The position numbers and the translations under genes were made by a program. 64,000 nucleotides of DNA from an uncultured Aliiroseovarius sp. GTDB lineage: Bacteria; Pseudomonadota; Alphaproteobacteria; Rhodobacterales; Rhodobacteraceae. How positions within the stretch are numbered: the stretch's first letter is position 1; each line of letters begins with the position of its first letter. Positions 34,932 to 44,465 of the stretch are shown here, piece after piece. The notes under the pieces were generated by a model. It was not told the origin of the DNA, ran no database searches, and saw nothing but the letters and a program-made list of their open reading frames with translations. The stretch lies in contig NZ_CANMFT010000001.1 of the NCBI RefSeq assembly GCF_947497285.1, positions 186,001 to 250,000 on the forward strand, written 5' to 3'.

Positions 34932-36142
34932 CGCGCGCTTTTCTGATCGTTATGGACAGCGCGGGCTGCGGTGGAGCCCCCGACGCGCATGCGTTTTTCA
35001 ATGACAAGACCGTGCCTGATACCGGCGCCAACACGCTGGGGCATATCGCCATGGCCTGCGCCGATGGCCGGGCTGAAGAGGGACGTTCAGGCCCGTTGAA
35101 AATGCCGCATCTTGACGGGCTGGGCCTTGGCGCCGCCATACGGCTTGCCTCTGGCGATGAAACTCCGGGGTTAGCGGCCGAACCGCAAGGGCTTTGGGGC
35201 GCTGCCCAAGAGGTTTCGCTGGGCAAGGACACGCCGTCTGGCCATTGGGAGATTGCAGGCGTTCCCGTCCCCTGGGAATGGGGATATTTCCCTGATACGC
35301 AACCGGCTTTCCCCGAAGCATTGACGCAAAAGATCTGCGAGGTGGCCGGGGTCGACGGTGTCTTGGGCAACAAGCACGCCTCTGGCACGGAAATTCTGGA
35401 GGAGTTGGGGCCGGAGCATATGCGCACCGGGTTGCCGATTGTCTACACATCGGTCGACAGTGTGATCCAGATCGCCGCCCATGAAGAACGGTTCGGTCTT
35501 GATCGTCTGATATCGCTGTGCGAGGCGATTGCCCCAATGGTGCACGATATGCAGGTTGGCCGCGTCATTGCGCGCCCCTTTCTTGGCACCGAAGCCGAAG
35601 GATTTTCGCGCACCACCAACCGACGTGATTTCGCCATGACACCACCCAGCCCGACACTGTGCGATTGGGTGCAGGACGCGGGTGGAACGGTCCATGCCAT
35701 TGGCAAGATTGGGGATATTTTTGCCCATCGCGGCATTGATACGCTGAAGAAAGGCGCTGATGCAGACCTGATGGAGCATCTGGTCTCTGCGATGGACACG
35801 GCACAGGACGGCGATCTCGTGTTCGCGAATTTCGTCGAATTTGACGCGCAATTCGGTCACCGCCGCGACGTATCTGGATATGCGCGCGCACTGGAATGGT
35901 TCGACGCAGAACTGCCAAGGGTGTTTGCCAAGATGCGCGCGGGCGATCTTGTCTTGTTTACCGCCGATCACGGCAATGACCCCACTTGGGTCGGCACCGA
36001 TCATACGCGCGAACGCGTTCCGGTGGTTGGCGCTGGGCTTGGCGTGCGAGAAATCGGCCTGTGTGGATTTTCCGATATCGGAGCGTCGGTCGCGGCGCAT
36101 TTGGGGCTGGAAGAGCGCGGCGCCGGGAGTTCGTTTCTATGA
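34928..36142 (+). CDS. deoB: Phosphopentomutase
   Basis: DeoB interconverts (deoxy)ribose-1-phosphate and the 5-phosphate, linking nucleoside breakdown to the pentose pathway. The 404-residue protein of the alkaline phosphatase superfamily has metal-binding sites in MDSAGCGGAPDA at the N-terminus and in FTADHGNDPTWVGTDHTRE near the C-terminus; the catalytic Thr lies in PDTGANTLGH. Both its start (with cdd) and stop (with add) overlap neighbours by an ATGA, showing strong translational coupling. Confidence 0.96.
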   Translation: MTRAFLIVMDSAGCGGAPDAHAFFNDKTVPDTGANTLGHIAMACADGRAEEGRSGPLKMPHLDGLGLGAAIRLASGDETPGLAAEPQGLWGAAQEVSLGKDTPSGHWEIAGVPVPWEWGYFPDTQPAFPEALTQKICEVAGVDGVLGNKHASGTEILEELGPEHMRTGLPIVYTSVDSVIQIAAHEERFGLDRLISLCEAIAPMVHDMQVGRVIARPFLGTEAEGFSRTTNRRDFAMTPPSPTLCDWVQDAGGTVHAIGKIGDIFAHRGIDTLKKGADADLMEHLVSAMDTAQDGDLVFANFVEFDAQFGHRRDVSGYARALEWFDAELPRVFAKMRAGDLVLFTADHGNDPTWVGTDHTRERVPVVGAGLGVREIGLCGFSDIGASVAAHLGLEERGAGSSFL

Positions 36143-37131
36143 GTTTCAAGGCGTTGCCGAAAGTCGAGCTGCACCTGCACATCGAAGGTGCTGCGCCGCC
36201 GGAGTTCATTCGAGGGTTGGCCAAAGAAAAGCATGTCGATCTGTCAGGCATCTTTACGGATGATGGGGGCTATGCGTATCGCGACTTCTCACATTTTCTA
36301 GAGGTCTATGAAGCGGCGACCTCGGTTCTGAAAAGTCCCGAGGATTTCGGGCGCCTGACCAAAGCCGTTCTGGAAGACTGCGCTGAGGCCGGCGTGGTCT
36401 ATGCCGAAACCTTCCTGTCGCCGGACTTTTGTGGTGGGCGCGACGTGGGCGCGTGGCGCGAATACCTGGCCGCCATTCAAGAAGCCGCCGCCGAATGCGA
36501 ACGCGATGCCGGTATCACGTTGCGAGGGATCGTTACCGCCATCCGCCATTTCGGTCCCGAACCCGCCCGCGAAACTGCGATCTGTGCACAGCAAACCGCA
36601 GGGGACTTCATCACCGGGTTCGGTATGGGGGGCGACGAAAACGCTGGTAAGCAAGGCGATTTTGCCTATGCGTTCGACATGGCGCGCGAGGCGGGCTTGC
36701 GCTTGACGACCCATGCCGGTGAATGGCGCGGGCCCGATGAAGTGCGCGCTGCGCTGGACGATCTGAAGGTCGAACGGATCGGTCACGGCGTGCGGTCGAT
36801 CGAGGATTTGACCTTGGTCGAACGTCTGGTCGAAGACGACATCACGCTGGAGGTATGCCCCGGTTCAAACGTCTTTCTGGGCGTCTATCCCGACCTGTCA
36901 GCCCACCCGATCGCCAAACTGCGCGAGCGCGGCGTGAAGGTGACCGTGTCGACGGATGATCCACCTTTTTTCCGCACCGATCTGGTGACGGAGTATGAAA
37001 ACCTGTCGCGGCAATTCGGGTGGGAGACATCTGATTTCAATGCCTTGAACCTGACGGCCATTGACGCGGCTTTTTGTGATGATGCGACGCGCGCGCGCGT
37101 GCGAAAAAAACTGGAGACCCAAGATGTATGA
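36139..37131 (+). CDS. add: Adenosine deaminase
   Basis: This 330-residue zinc amidohydrolase converts (deoxy)adenosine to (deoxy)inosine. The zinc ligands are in [10 protein letters not shown] near the N-terminus and THAGEW; the catalytic His/Glu region is HGVRSIED, and the C-terminal STDDPPFF motif supplies an Asp. An adenine rather than adenosine specificity is a possible alternative in this family, but the salvage operon context favours adenosine. The ATG overlaps the deoB stop by 4 nt, and the last 8 nt overlap upp. An open frame further upstream (to 35986) lies inside deoB and is not part of the protein. Confidence 0.92.
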   Translation: MSFKALPKVELHLHIEGAAPPEFIRGLAKEKHVDLSGIFTDDGGYAYRDFSHFLEVYEAATSVLKSPEDFGRLTKAVLEDCAEAGVVYAETFLSPDFCGGRDVGAWREYLAAIQEAAAECERDAGITLRGIVTAIRHFGPEPARETAICAQQTAGDFITGFGMGGDENAGKQGDFAYAFDMAREAGLRLTTHAGEWRGPDEVRAALDDLKVERIGHGVRSIEDLTLVERLVEDDITLEVCPGSNVFLGVYPDLSAHPIAKLRERGVKVTVSTDDPPFFRTDLVTEYENLSRQFGWETSDFNALNLTAIDAAFCDDATRARVRKKLETQDV

Positions 37132-37756
37132 CCATCTGACCGTCGTGAAACACCCTTTGATCCAGCATAAGCTGACGCTGATGCGCGACGAGACAACACC
37201 AACCAACCACTTTCGCCAGCTTCTGCGCGAGATCAGCCAGTTGCTGGCCTATGAAGTGACGCGCGAGTTGCCGATGGAGAACAAGCGCATCCGCACTCCG
37301 ATGCAGGAAATGGACGCGCCGGTTCTGGCAGGGCGCAAGCTGGCGCTCGTATCAATCTTGCGGGCTGGCAATGGGTTGTTGGATGGGGTGTTGGAATTGA
37401 TCCCTTCGGCACGGGTTGGCTTTGTCGGGCTGTATCGCGACGAAGAAACGCTTGAGCCGGTGCAGTATTACTTCAAGGTGCCGGACTCGCTTGAGAACAG
37501 GCTGGTGATTGCTGTTGATCCGATGCTTGCCACGGGCAACAGTTCGGCTGCGGCGATTGATCTGCTGAAACAGGCAGGTGCGACTGATATCCGTTTCATG
37601 TGCCTGCTGGCGGCCCCCGAAGGTGTGGCCCGGATGAAAGAGGCCCATCCCGATGTGCCGATTATCACCGCGTCGCTGGATGAAAGGCTGAACGAAAAGG
37701 GCTATATCGTGCCCGGACTTGGCGATGCCGGGGACCGGATGTTCGGAACCAAGTAG
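37124..37756 (+). CDS. upp: Uracil phosphoribosyltransferase
   Basis: Upp makes UMP from uracil and PRPP. The 210-residue protein starts [20 protein letters not shown], typical of the family, and has the PRPP-binding motif [17 protein letters not shown] and the C-terminal [13 protein letters not shown]. The ATG at 37124 follows GGAG and overlaps the add stop by 8 nt; the frame is open to 37061 within add. It is the last gene of the cdd-deoB-add-upp operon. No clear intrinsic terminator follows. Confidence 0.96.
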   Translation: MYDHLTVVKHPLIQHKLTLMRDETTPTNHFRQLLREISQLLAYEVTRELPMENKRIRTPMQEMDAPVLAGRKLALVSILRAGNGLLDGVLELIPSARVGFVGLYRDEETLEPVQYYFKVPDSLENRLVIAVDPMLATGNSSAAAIDLLKQAGATDIRFMCLLAAPEGVARMKEAHPDVPIITASLDERLNEKGYIVPGLGDAGDRMFGTK

Positions 37757-37824
37757 GGGAAATATCCTTTACTTGCCGTGGGGTATGTTTCATCCTCGCC
37801 TCTAGTTTTCGTTTAGAGGCACAG

Positions 37825-38976
37825 ATGAACCCTTTCAAACGCGTCACGACATGTGTTGTCACCGTCAGTTTTCTTGGCACTGCAGCGCAGGCCATGAGCC
37901 TTGCCCAAGCGGGTGAACCTGCTGAACGCCCCCCTGCCAGTTTCGCGGGCGATCAATATGTCGACAGTCGCGGATGTGTCTATCTGCGGGTTGGTGACGA
38001 AGGTGCCGTGTCCTGGGTGCCCCGTCTTTCGCAGGACCGACAGGTTATGTGCGCACGCCATACCGAAGGCGCTTGGGCGGCTGGATCGGCGCGCTCTGCC
38101 GTTGTGCCTGTCGAGCCGCAGACCAACCGTGGCGAAGTCACGCGTGTGGTCAGGGTGAACTGTCTAGAGGGTTCAACCGTTACGCAGGTAGATCTGGGCA
38201 ACGGGCAAACTGTGCCGGTGAATTGTTCACCGGGGCAAACAGAAGCTGTGAGCTATCTCGTAGATCACGACAACGCCGAGCGCACCCGCGTCATCGCTGC
38301 ACCGCCCGGCGCCATGGTCGACGTCCAGCCCCTGACCGACCCTGTCGTGGCATCTGCGGGACAATCGGCAGAGATACCCGTAAAGGGCTATCGCGGTGGC
38401 TACCGCGTTGTTGCACGCGAAGATGTCGATCGCCTCCCTGCGGGCACTCGCGTTGCCCCCCCGACCTATCCGGCGTCGAACGCAAAAGTCGTCGTGCCAT
38501 CGGGCTATCGTAAAGTCTGGGACGATGACCGGCTGAACCCGAACCGTGGTGTTCAGACGGTCGAAGGGATGCGCCAGACGCGAATGGTTTGGACTGACAC
38601 TGTGCCGCGCAGGCTTGTGTCGGAGACCACAGTGACGTTGCACGGGGCCAAAGCCGGAGCCGCCCGGTCCAACCCGAAATCATCTGCATCTATGCAAGAA
38701 ACCGTAACGACGCGCGCACAGCCCTCAGCCCCGACGCCTCAGGCGACGGGCCATCGCTACGTTCAGGTTGGGCGCTATGCGTCACCAGCCAATGCCAAAG
38801 CAACCATCGCCAAGCTGAGGGCGCTGGGGCTGCGCGTTTCCAGTGCCACGTCGAAACGAGGCGGAAAGACCGTAAAGACCGTTCTGGCGGGACCGTTTCA
38901 GACCCAGTCAGATCTTCGGTCGGCCCTGTTGCGCTTGCGCGCATCGGGCTTTTCGGACGCCTTTACCCGCAATTAA
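37825..38976 (+). CDS. Secreted SPOR-domain protein
   Basis: This 383-residue protein has a Sec signal (RVTTCVVTVSFLGTAAQA, cleavage near residue 23) and a C-terminal SPOR domain starting near residue 310 (HRYVQVGRYASPANAKATIA, then KTVLAGPFQTQSDLRSAL). SPOR domains bind denuded septal peptidoglycan, so it probably works at the division site or cell envelope. The middle is low-complexity and rich in Thr, Val, Pro and Arg, with repeated-looking segments (VPSGYRKVWDDDRLNPNRG) common to roseobacter SPOR proteins. AGAGG precedes the ATG. It appears monocistronic. Confidence 0.88.
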   Translation: MNPFKRVTTCVVTVSFLGTAAQAMSLAQAGEPAERPPASFAGDQYVDSRGCVYLRVGDEGAVSWVPRLSQDRQVMCARHTEGAWAAGSARSAVVPVEPQTNRGEVTRVVRVNCLEGSTVTQVDLGNGQTVPVNCSPGQTEAVSYLVDHDNAERTRVIAAPPGAMVDVQPLTDPVVASAGQSAEIPVKGYRGGYRVVAREDVDRLPAGTRVAPPTYPASNAKVVVPSGYRKVWDDDRLNPNRGVQTVEGMRQTRMVWTDTVPRRLVSETTVTLHGAKAGAARSNPKSSASMQETVTTRAQPSAPTPQATGHRYVQVGRYASPANAKATIAKLRALGLRVSSATSKRGGKTVKTVLAGPFQTQSDLRSALLRLRASGFSDAFTRN

Positions 38977-39021
38977 TCCGGGCCAATTATCGGCACTGCC
39001 CACGCCAAACGCAGAGGCAGT

Positions 39022-40056
39022 TTATTCGCCGCATATGCCTTGCAGGCGCACCCAGTCTGCATCGCTTAGCAGGGGGGTGGCGTCGCTGAGCGGCACAGGG
39101 TCGGCTTCGACCAGATCCAGTGTGCTTTCCCCGGTCAAATCAAGCGCATAAGCATAGGGCGTCGAACGGACACCGGCCGCCTTGAACCGTGCCAACAGCG
39201 TGTCGCGGTCAATCGTCGCCGGTGTTGAGGTCAGCAGCCATTCGGCGTAGCTGTCGATGACGGTGTCAGGCAGGTCTCCGGTCGTCAACAACCGGACCGT
39301 CGCCTTTAACCCGGCATGGTCCAGCAGGGCCTGGATCGGGTCGGTGGCGCGGCGGCGCGCATCTTCTGCAAGAAGAAAGCCTGCGACGACATCCGGTTCT
39401 TCGTAATCCTCGATCAAAGAACGGTTGAGCAACGTGATATGGCCAGGGAGGTGTGTGGTTGTCTGCACACCTCCGGACAGGACGATCATGCGCGGCGTAT
39501 TTGACCCCAGGACGCGAAATCCCAGCTGGTCCAGCGCTGCGCGTCCTGTGCTTCCTGTGCACTGCTGCCCCGCAACGCGACCGATCCGGTTCAGGATCCG
39601 TTGGCCGATTGCGTCGCGTGTGGGTGTCGGAACGACCGAAACCGTGTAGTTGCGCAGCGCATCAGGCAGCCAGAACACGGTCAATGCGACCAACCCTCCG
39701 AACAGACCGGCCGTTACCCAGTGGCGCAGGCGGCCGGGATGGGGCCTGCGTTTCTCGACCACGGTGCGCACCTTCTCGATCGCCTTGATCAACGTATCAT
39801 CGTCGGTTTCCACCTGTTCGGTGGCATCGGTGCCGGGGGCGAAAAGTGCGGGGCGTTCGCCGGGGTTCAGCCGGATGATGGCAGGCAGTGACCAGTGGGT
39901 CAGCGCCATGTCATGCGTGTCAGAAATGGTCAGGGTGGCATCGCCAAGCGACAAGACGACGTTGCGGCGCTGTGCCTCGGGCGAGGCACGCCACAAACCG
40001 GGGGCTTCCAGCCGTTGATATTTCGTGAGGGCCGTCATTGTTTTGGTGCGGCTCAT
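39022..40056 (-). CDS. Membrane protein resembling an inactive M48 peptidase
   Basis: I do not recognise a named family. The 344-residue protein has a ~110-residue cytoplasmic-looking part, one membrane segment at about 111-130 (WVTAGLFGGLVALTVFWL), and a C-terminal domain of ~200 residues. The stretch LPGHITLLNRSLIEDYEEPDVV followed by AGFLLAEDARRRATDP copies the M48 metallopeptidase pattern in which a strand and helix precede HExxH, but the zinc site is replaced by AEDAR. A non-catalytic M48-derived fold is my inference. The start at 40056 is uncertain (ATG 40038 also possible); neither has a good ribosome binding site. Confidence 0.75.
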   Translation of the reverse strand: MSRTKTMTALTKYQRLEAPGLWRASPEAQRRNVVLSLGDATLTISDTHDMALTHWSLPAIIRLNPGERPALFAPGTDATEQVETDDDTLIKAIEKVRTVVEKRRPHPGRLRHWVTAGLFGGLVALTVFWLPDALRNYTVSVVPTPTRDAIGQRILNRIGRVAGQQCTGSTGRAALDQLGFRVLGSNTPRMIVLSGGVQTTTHLPGHITLLNRSLIEDYEEPDVVAGFLLAEDARRRATDPIQALLDHAGLKATVRLLTTGDLPDTVIDSYAEWLLTSTPATIDRDTLLARFKAAGVRSTPYAYALDLTGESTLDLVEADPVPLSDATPLLSDADWVRLQGICGE

Positions 40057-40119
40057 CTGCTCGTTGTGCTTTGGGGCAGGATACTCTTACGAAGGTCGTC
40101 CGGCAATGTGCCAAACGGT

Positions 40120-41766
40120 TCAGTTTGCATTCTTGATCCGGTTGCGCAGCTCAAACTTCTGAATTTTTCCTGTTGCCGTCTTGGGCAGTTCGCAGAATTC
40201 GACCGTTTTTGGTGTCTTGAACCCGGCCAGTCGTTCGCGGGCAAAGGCGATCAGATCGTCGGCGCTGACATCGGCGCCGTCTTTCAATTCGACAAACGCG
40301 CAGGGGACTTCGCCCCATTTGTCATCCTGTTTGCCAACCACAGCGCACAAGCTAACCGCCGGATGGTGCATCAGTGTGCCCTCGACCTCGACTGAGCTGA
40401 CGTTTTCACCGCCCGAGATGATGATGTCCTTGGACCTGTCGGTGATGCGAATATAGCCGTCTGGCGTCTGATGGGCGATATCGCCGGAATGAAAATACCC
40501 ACCCTCGAAGGCCGCGCGGGTTGCGTCCGGGTCCTTCAGATACCCTTTCATGACCGAGTTGCCGCGGATCATGATCTCGCCGATGGCTTCACCATCCATT
40601 GGCACCTGCTCCAGCGTGTCTGGGCTCAAGACGGTGATGTCCTCCATCTGCGGCATCGCAACGCCAGTGCGCGCTTTGAGAGACGCTTTTTCCGCCTGCG
40701 ACAGGTGATCCCATTGCGGGCCATTCCACAGGCATTCGGTGATATGCCCATAGGTTTCGGTCAGTCCGTAAACCTGCGTGATGTTGAACCCCAACGGCTC
40801 TATCGCAGCCAGGGTCGCGGCGGCCGGGGGGGCGCCGGCAGTGAAGACCTCGACCACGTGGTCGAAAGAGCGGCGATCTTTGTCAGGAGCATTCACGATC
40901 ATGTTCAGCACAATCGGTGCGCCGCCGAAATGGGTCACGCCTTCGTCGGCAATCGCGTCATAGATCGCCTTGGGAGTGATTTCCCGGCAGCAGACAACCG
41001 TGCCGCCAAGCACTGGCATCATCCAGCAATGGTTCCAGTTGTTGCAATGAAAGAGCGGCACAATGGTCAGATAGCGCGGGTAAAGTGTCATGCCCCAACT
41101 GATCGGTGTGCCCATGGTCATCAAATAGGCGCCGCGATGATGATAGACCACGCCCTTGGGGCGCCCCGTGGTGCCAGACGTATAATTCAACGCAAGGCTT
41201 TCCCATTCGTCCTTTGGCATGACCCAGCTGAATGCCGGATCACCTTTCGACAAAAGCGCCTCGTATTCGGGATAGCGCCCTGTCGCCGGATGCCCCGCGT
41301 GCTCGTCGGCGACTTCGATGATTTCGGGTTCGATGGGCGCGCCGTTCGCTTTTAGCAGGTCAATGGCGGCCTCGGCCAGCGGCAGAAGTTCGGTATCAAC
41401 AAGCACGGTGCGCGCTTCGCCATGGCTTAGAATATAAGCAACGGTATCCACATCGAGCCGCGTGTTTATGGTGTTGAGCACGGCGCCGCAGGCCGGTATC
41501 GCAAAGCTTGCTTCCACATGTGCCAGCACATTGGGTAGAAGCGTGGCCACCACGTCGCCCGGTGCGATCCCGCGCGCCGCCAACACCGACGCGAGCCGCG
41601 TCACTCGGTCATGATAAGCCGCATAGGTCAATCTACGCGGCCCATATACCAAAGCTTCGCGGTCTGGAAAAATAAGTGCGGCCCGTCTGAGGTGGGACAA
41701 CGGCGTCAGCGGCACGAAATTCGCCGCGCATTTTTCAAGGCCCGTTTCGTCACTCATCCATCCCAC
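40120..41766 (-). CDS. Acyl-CoA synthetase (AMP-forming; DmdB/AlkK-like)
   Basis: This 548-residue ligase activates a carboxylic acid to its CoA thioester. The motifs are LNYTSGTTGRPKGVVYHHRG (P-loop-like), YGLTETYGHITEC, DGYIRITDRSKDIIISGGENVS and the catalytic PKTATGK with Lys at about 534. The branch includes medium-chain acyl-CoA ligases and the roseobacter 3-methylmercaptopropionyl-CoA ligase DmdB of DMSP demethylation, so DmdB is one plausible identity, though no other dmd genes are in the window. The start GTG 41766 has AAGGAG 8 nt upstream; the ATG at 41757 would be too far from it. Confidence 0.88.
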   Translation of the reverse strand: MGWMSDETGLEKCAANFVPLTPLSHLRRAALIFPDREALVYGPRRLTYAAYHDRVTRLASVLAARGIAPGDVVATLLPNVLAHVEASFAIPACGAVLNTINTRLDVDTVAYILSHGEARTVLVDTELLPLAEAAIDLLKANGAPIEPEIIEVADEHAGHPATGRYPEYEALLSKGDPAFSWVMPKDEWESLALNYTSGTTGRPKGVVYHHRGAYLMTMGTPISWGMTLYPRYLTIVPLFHCNNWNHCWMMPVLGGTVVCCREITPKAIYDAIADEGVTHFGGAPIVLNMIVNAPDKDRRSFDHVVEVFTAGAPPAAATLAAIEPLGFNITQVYGLTETYGHITECLWNGPQWDHLSQAEKASLKARTGVAMPQMEDITVLSPDTLEQVPMDGEAIGEIMIRGNSVMKGYLKDPDATRAAFEGGYFHSGDIAHQTPDGYIRITDRSKDIIISGGENVSSVEVEGTLMHHPAVSLCAVVGKQDDKWGEVPCAFVELKDGADVSADDLIAFARERLAGFKTPKTVEFCELPKTATGKIQKFELRNRIKNAN

Positions 41767-41885
41767 CGTCGCGTCTCCTTGGATTGTGCCCCGGCATTCC
41801 TGCCGCGTATGTCGTTTTTAGAGCAGACCAGATCGTGCTGGGCGCGGTCAATGGCTTCAAGACGCTATGACAGGTGAAAAACGAC

Positions 41886-42791
41886 ATGACTTCAAACCGG
41901 ACAATTGCGGCGGCGGGTGCGATTTGCATGGCCATGTTCCTTTTGGGGTTTATGGATAACTTTGTAACGGTGATTGCGCGCGATCTGGGGCTTTGGCAGT
42001 TTCACCTGATGCGGGCGGTGCTGGCCGTCGCCATTCTTTTGGCTCTTGCCCGCTTGGGGCGGGCACAGCTGACGCCTCGGCGCCGCTGGGCCGTCATGCT
42101 GCGGGGCGGGTTCGCCGGGGTCGCCATGCTGATCTATTTCGGCTGTCTTGCATTTCTGCCCATTGGGCAGGTGGCGGCGGGGCTGTTTACAGCGCCGATC
42201 TGGGTGATGCTGATTTCAGCGCTCTTTCTGGGGCAACCGGTGGGTGCTACCCGCATCGCAGCGGGTGTGATCGGGTTCATCGGCGTTTTGATCGTGCTAG
42301 ATCCCTTTGAGAACGGATTGAACCTGTTCGCGCTTGTCCCGGTGAGCGCCGGGGTTTTCTATGCAATCGGTGGGATCGCCACGCGCCAGTGGTGCGACGG
42401 GGAAAGCGCCTTGTCCATGCTTCTCTATTTCTTCATGTCGCTTGGTGTGTTCGGGTTGATCGGCGTCGTGATCATGACGGTCTGGCCGCATGCTGTTCCA
42501 CCCGGTGAGGCAGGGTTTATCCTGCGCGCTGCTGTCTGGCCGACGCCTCTGGCGCTTGCCTTGACGGTGATGCAAGCGGTCGGATCGATTGTTGCGATGG
42601 GGCTGGTCTTCAAGGGATACCAATGGGGCGATGCGTCTCAGGTCGCGATCTACGAATACGTGCTGTTGCCCTTTGCGGCGGGCTGGAGCTATGTGCTGTT
42701 CGGTGAACCGATCAGCGCTCAGATGCTGTTGGGTATGGCGATGATCGTGATCTCTGGTGTCATCATCTCTCTGCGCTCGCGCGGGGTGTGA
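41886..42791 (+). CDS. DMT-family (EamA) transporter
   Basis: This 301-residue drug/metabolite transporter has ten hydrophobic segments in two EamA repeats; the first spans IAAAGAICMAMFLLGFMDNF onward (about 5-135) and the second begins near FALVPVSAGVFYAIGG (about 145). It likely exports or imports a small metabolite across the inner membrane; the substrate is unknown. The ATG at 41886 has AGGTGA about 8 nt upstream, favoured over a GTG 12 nt earlier. It is divergent from the acyl-CoA ligase gene and precedes the sulfotransferase gene by 20 nt. Confidence 0.88.
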   Translation: MTSNRTIAAAGAICMAMFLLGFMDNFVTVIARDLGLWQFHLMRAVLAVAILLALARLGRAQLTPRRRWAVMLRGGFAGVAMLIYFGCLAFLPIGQVAAGLFTAPIWVMLISALFLGQPVGATRIAAGVIGFIGVLIVLDPFENGLNLFALVPVSAGVFYAIGGIATRQWCDGESALSMLLYFFMSLGVFGLIGVVIMTVWPHAVPPGEAGFILRAAVWPTPLALALTVMQAVGSIVAMGLVFKGYQWGDASQVAIYEYVLLPFAAGWSYVLFGEPISAQMLLGMAMIVISGVIISLRSRGV

Positions 42792-42811
42792 AACCGCGCT
42801 AAGCTCTCTGC

Positions 42812-43459
42812 ATGATCATTTCGCGTGGCCGCAAGTATATCTTTGTTCACCCGCCCAAAACGGGCGGCACGTCGTTGGCGTTGGCGCTTGAAAATCGCGC
42901 GATGGCTGATGACATCATGCTGGGTGATACGCCCAAGGCAGTCAAACGGCGGCGACGGCTGAAGAACATCACTGCCGCTGGGCGCCTTTGGAAACACTCG
43001 ACCCTGCGTGATATCGTGGGTCTGGTTACACAAGCCGAGATCGATAGCTTTTTCATCGTTACCTTGGTGCGCAACCCGTGGGACAGAATGGTGAGCTACT
43101 ACCACTGGCTAAAGGGTCAGCATTTCGACCACCCCGCGGTCGACCTTGCGCATGTGCTGACCTTTTCGGAGTTTCTGAACCACCCGTTTGTTGCAGACAG
43201 CTTTGCCGCCGCGCCATTTGGCGACTATGTCACCGATGCGCGCGGGCAAGAGCGGTGCGATCTGTTCGTCAGGCTTGAGCATCTTGCGCTTGATATCACC
43301 CCTTTCGAGGCGCATCTGGGGGTCCGCCTTGGACCGTTCACCCATGAAAATGCGTCAGATCGCGACCCAGATTACCGGCCTTACTATTCGGATGCAGATG
43401 CGGCGCTGTTGGCACAAATTTGTGCGCCGGACATTCAAAGATTTAGCTATAAATTTTAA
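42812..43459 (+). CDS. Sulfotransferase family protein
   Basis: This 215-residue protein resembles carbohydrate/heparan sulfotransferases of the family-2 type. The N-terminal KYIFVHPPKTGGTSLALAL contains the 5'-phosphosulfate-binding loop for PAPS, and LVRNPWDRMVSYYHWL contains the 3'-phosphate-binding Arg/Ser. It would sulfate a surface polysaccharide or small acceptor. It follows the EamA gene by 20 nt and may share its transcript; no good ribosome binding site precedes the ATG, consistent with coupling. No polysaccharide genes are nearby. Confidence 0.87.
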   Translation: MIISRGRKYIFVHPPKTGGTSLALALENRAMADDIMLGDTPKAVKRRRRLKNITAAGRLWKHSTLRDIVGLVTQAEIDSFFIVTLVRNPWDRMVSYYHWLKGQHFDHPAVDLAHVLTFSEFLNHPFVADSFAAAPFGDYVTDARGQERCDLFVRLEHLALDITPFEAHLGVRLGPFTHENASDRDPDYRPYYSDADAALLAQICAPDIQRFSYKF

Positions 43460-43784
43460 TGGCTTAAGTGTGGTGACCTCGAATCATGAAAACCACGTGT
43501 CCACCTTGTGGCAGGACAAAGCAGGTCAGTTAAAATCCATGCTTTCCAAGTGGTAAATGATTGTTTCCCCACTCACGCTAAAGCCCCGCCCAAAATGCGA
43601 TTGCGCGCGCGGGTTGCATGATGACACCAAACCTCCTTGGAATGGGCAGGTTTATGGCGAAATCGCCGCACCTTCTGGTCTCATCGCCCAAAGTGTTAAT
43701 CGCCGATTGGGCACGTTGAAACGAGGCCAGAACGTTGTGTTCCGATGCGCTTTCTGACCCCAATAACAGCCATAGGAGAGCCCC
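43460..43784. other. 325-nt intergenic region before the Hint gene
   Basis: No convincing gene is seen. Small dyads occur: GGCGA/TCGCC at 43656-43667 and GCCCAA/TTGGGC at 43686-43712. The latter lies 73-99 nt before the Hint gene and could be an operator. The region should contain the promoter of the downstream gene. Confidence 0.45.
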
Positions 43785-44396
43785 ATGTTCCTGAATACCC
43801 AAACAGACTTCGCCAATGCCCTGCCGGTCGAAATGGCTGCGCTGATGCGCCCAGCAGACACCAAGTTGTCAGGGTTTGTCACAGGCACCAAGGTCGAAAC
43901 CGCCTTCGGGTGGCGCGCCGTAGAGACGCTGACACGTGGCGACGCAGTGCACACGTTGGACGGCGGATTGCGTGTTGCGCAACAGGTGAACCGCCGCACC
44001 TTGTCGGTTGACCGTGCGCTGCATGTGCCCGGCGGTGTGCTTGGCAATTGTGCCGATATGGTCTTGATGCCGGGGCAGAGCGTTCTGATCGAAACTGACT
44101 TGGCCGAAGGTGCGTTTGGCGCGCCGATGGTCTTGGTGCCCGCCGCGGCCTTGGCGGGTTTTCGCGGCATTAGCTGGGTCTCACTGGCCCATCGCAACAC
44201 CAAGGCGCTCGAGGTGATCGAACTTGGCTTTGCAGAGGAAGAGGTCGTGTTTGCCGAGAGTGGTGTCTTGTTGGGCTGCTATGGGGCTGAAGCTGATACT
44301 GGAAAACGCAGCTACTACAAACATCTGACCTTAGACCAGGGTCAGGCCTTGATCGGCTTGCTGATCCATGGGTCGCCCTTTGACCTGGCCGCGTGA
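43785..44396 (+). CDS. Hint-domain protein
   Basis: This 203-residue protein is a roseobacter-type Hint (hedgehog/intein) domain protein. The conserved start of the Hint fold is seen at about 28-60: LSGFVTGTKVETAFGWRAVETLTRGDAVHTLDGG. The position normally held by the nucleophilic Cys of inteins (CFTPGT-like) is Gly30, so self-splicing or autoproteolysis at that residue is unlikely. The only N-terminal extension is ~28 residues, and there is no haemolysin-type repeat region, so it is a stand-alone Hint module. AGGAG precedes the ATG by 5-6 nt. Function is unknown. Confidence 0.82.
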   Translation: MFLNTQTDFANALPVEMAALMRPADTKLSGFVTGTKVETAFGWRAVETLTRGDAVHTLDGGLRVAQQVNRRTLSVDRALHVPGGVLGNCADMVLMPGQSVLIETDLAEGAFGAPMVLVPAAALAGFRGISWVSLAHRNTKALEVIELGFAEEEVVFAESGVLLGCYGAEADTGKRSYYKHLTLDQGQALIGLLIHGSPFDLAA

Positions 44397-44413
44397 CCAC
44401 CAGTCAGAACTGA

Positions 44414-44444
44414 AAACGGCCCGGACGTCGCATCCGGGCCGTTT
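44414..44444. terminator. Bidirectional terminator between the Hint and fadB/J genes
   Basis: A perfect 12-bp stem (AAACGGCCCGGA at 44414-44425 with TCCGGGCCGTTT at 44433-44444) has a 7-nt loop. A-rich sequence on the left and T-rich on the right flank it, so it can terminate the converging transcripts from both sides; the minus-strand T tract is TTTT. Confidence 0.85.
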
Positions 44445-44465
44445 CGTGCTTAAAGATTACGCGTG

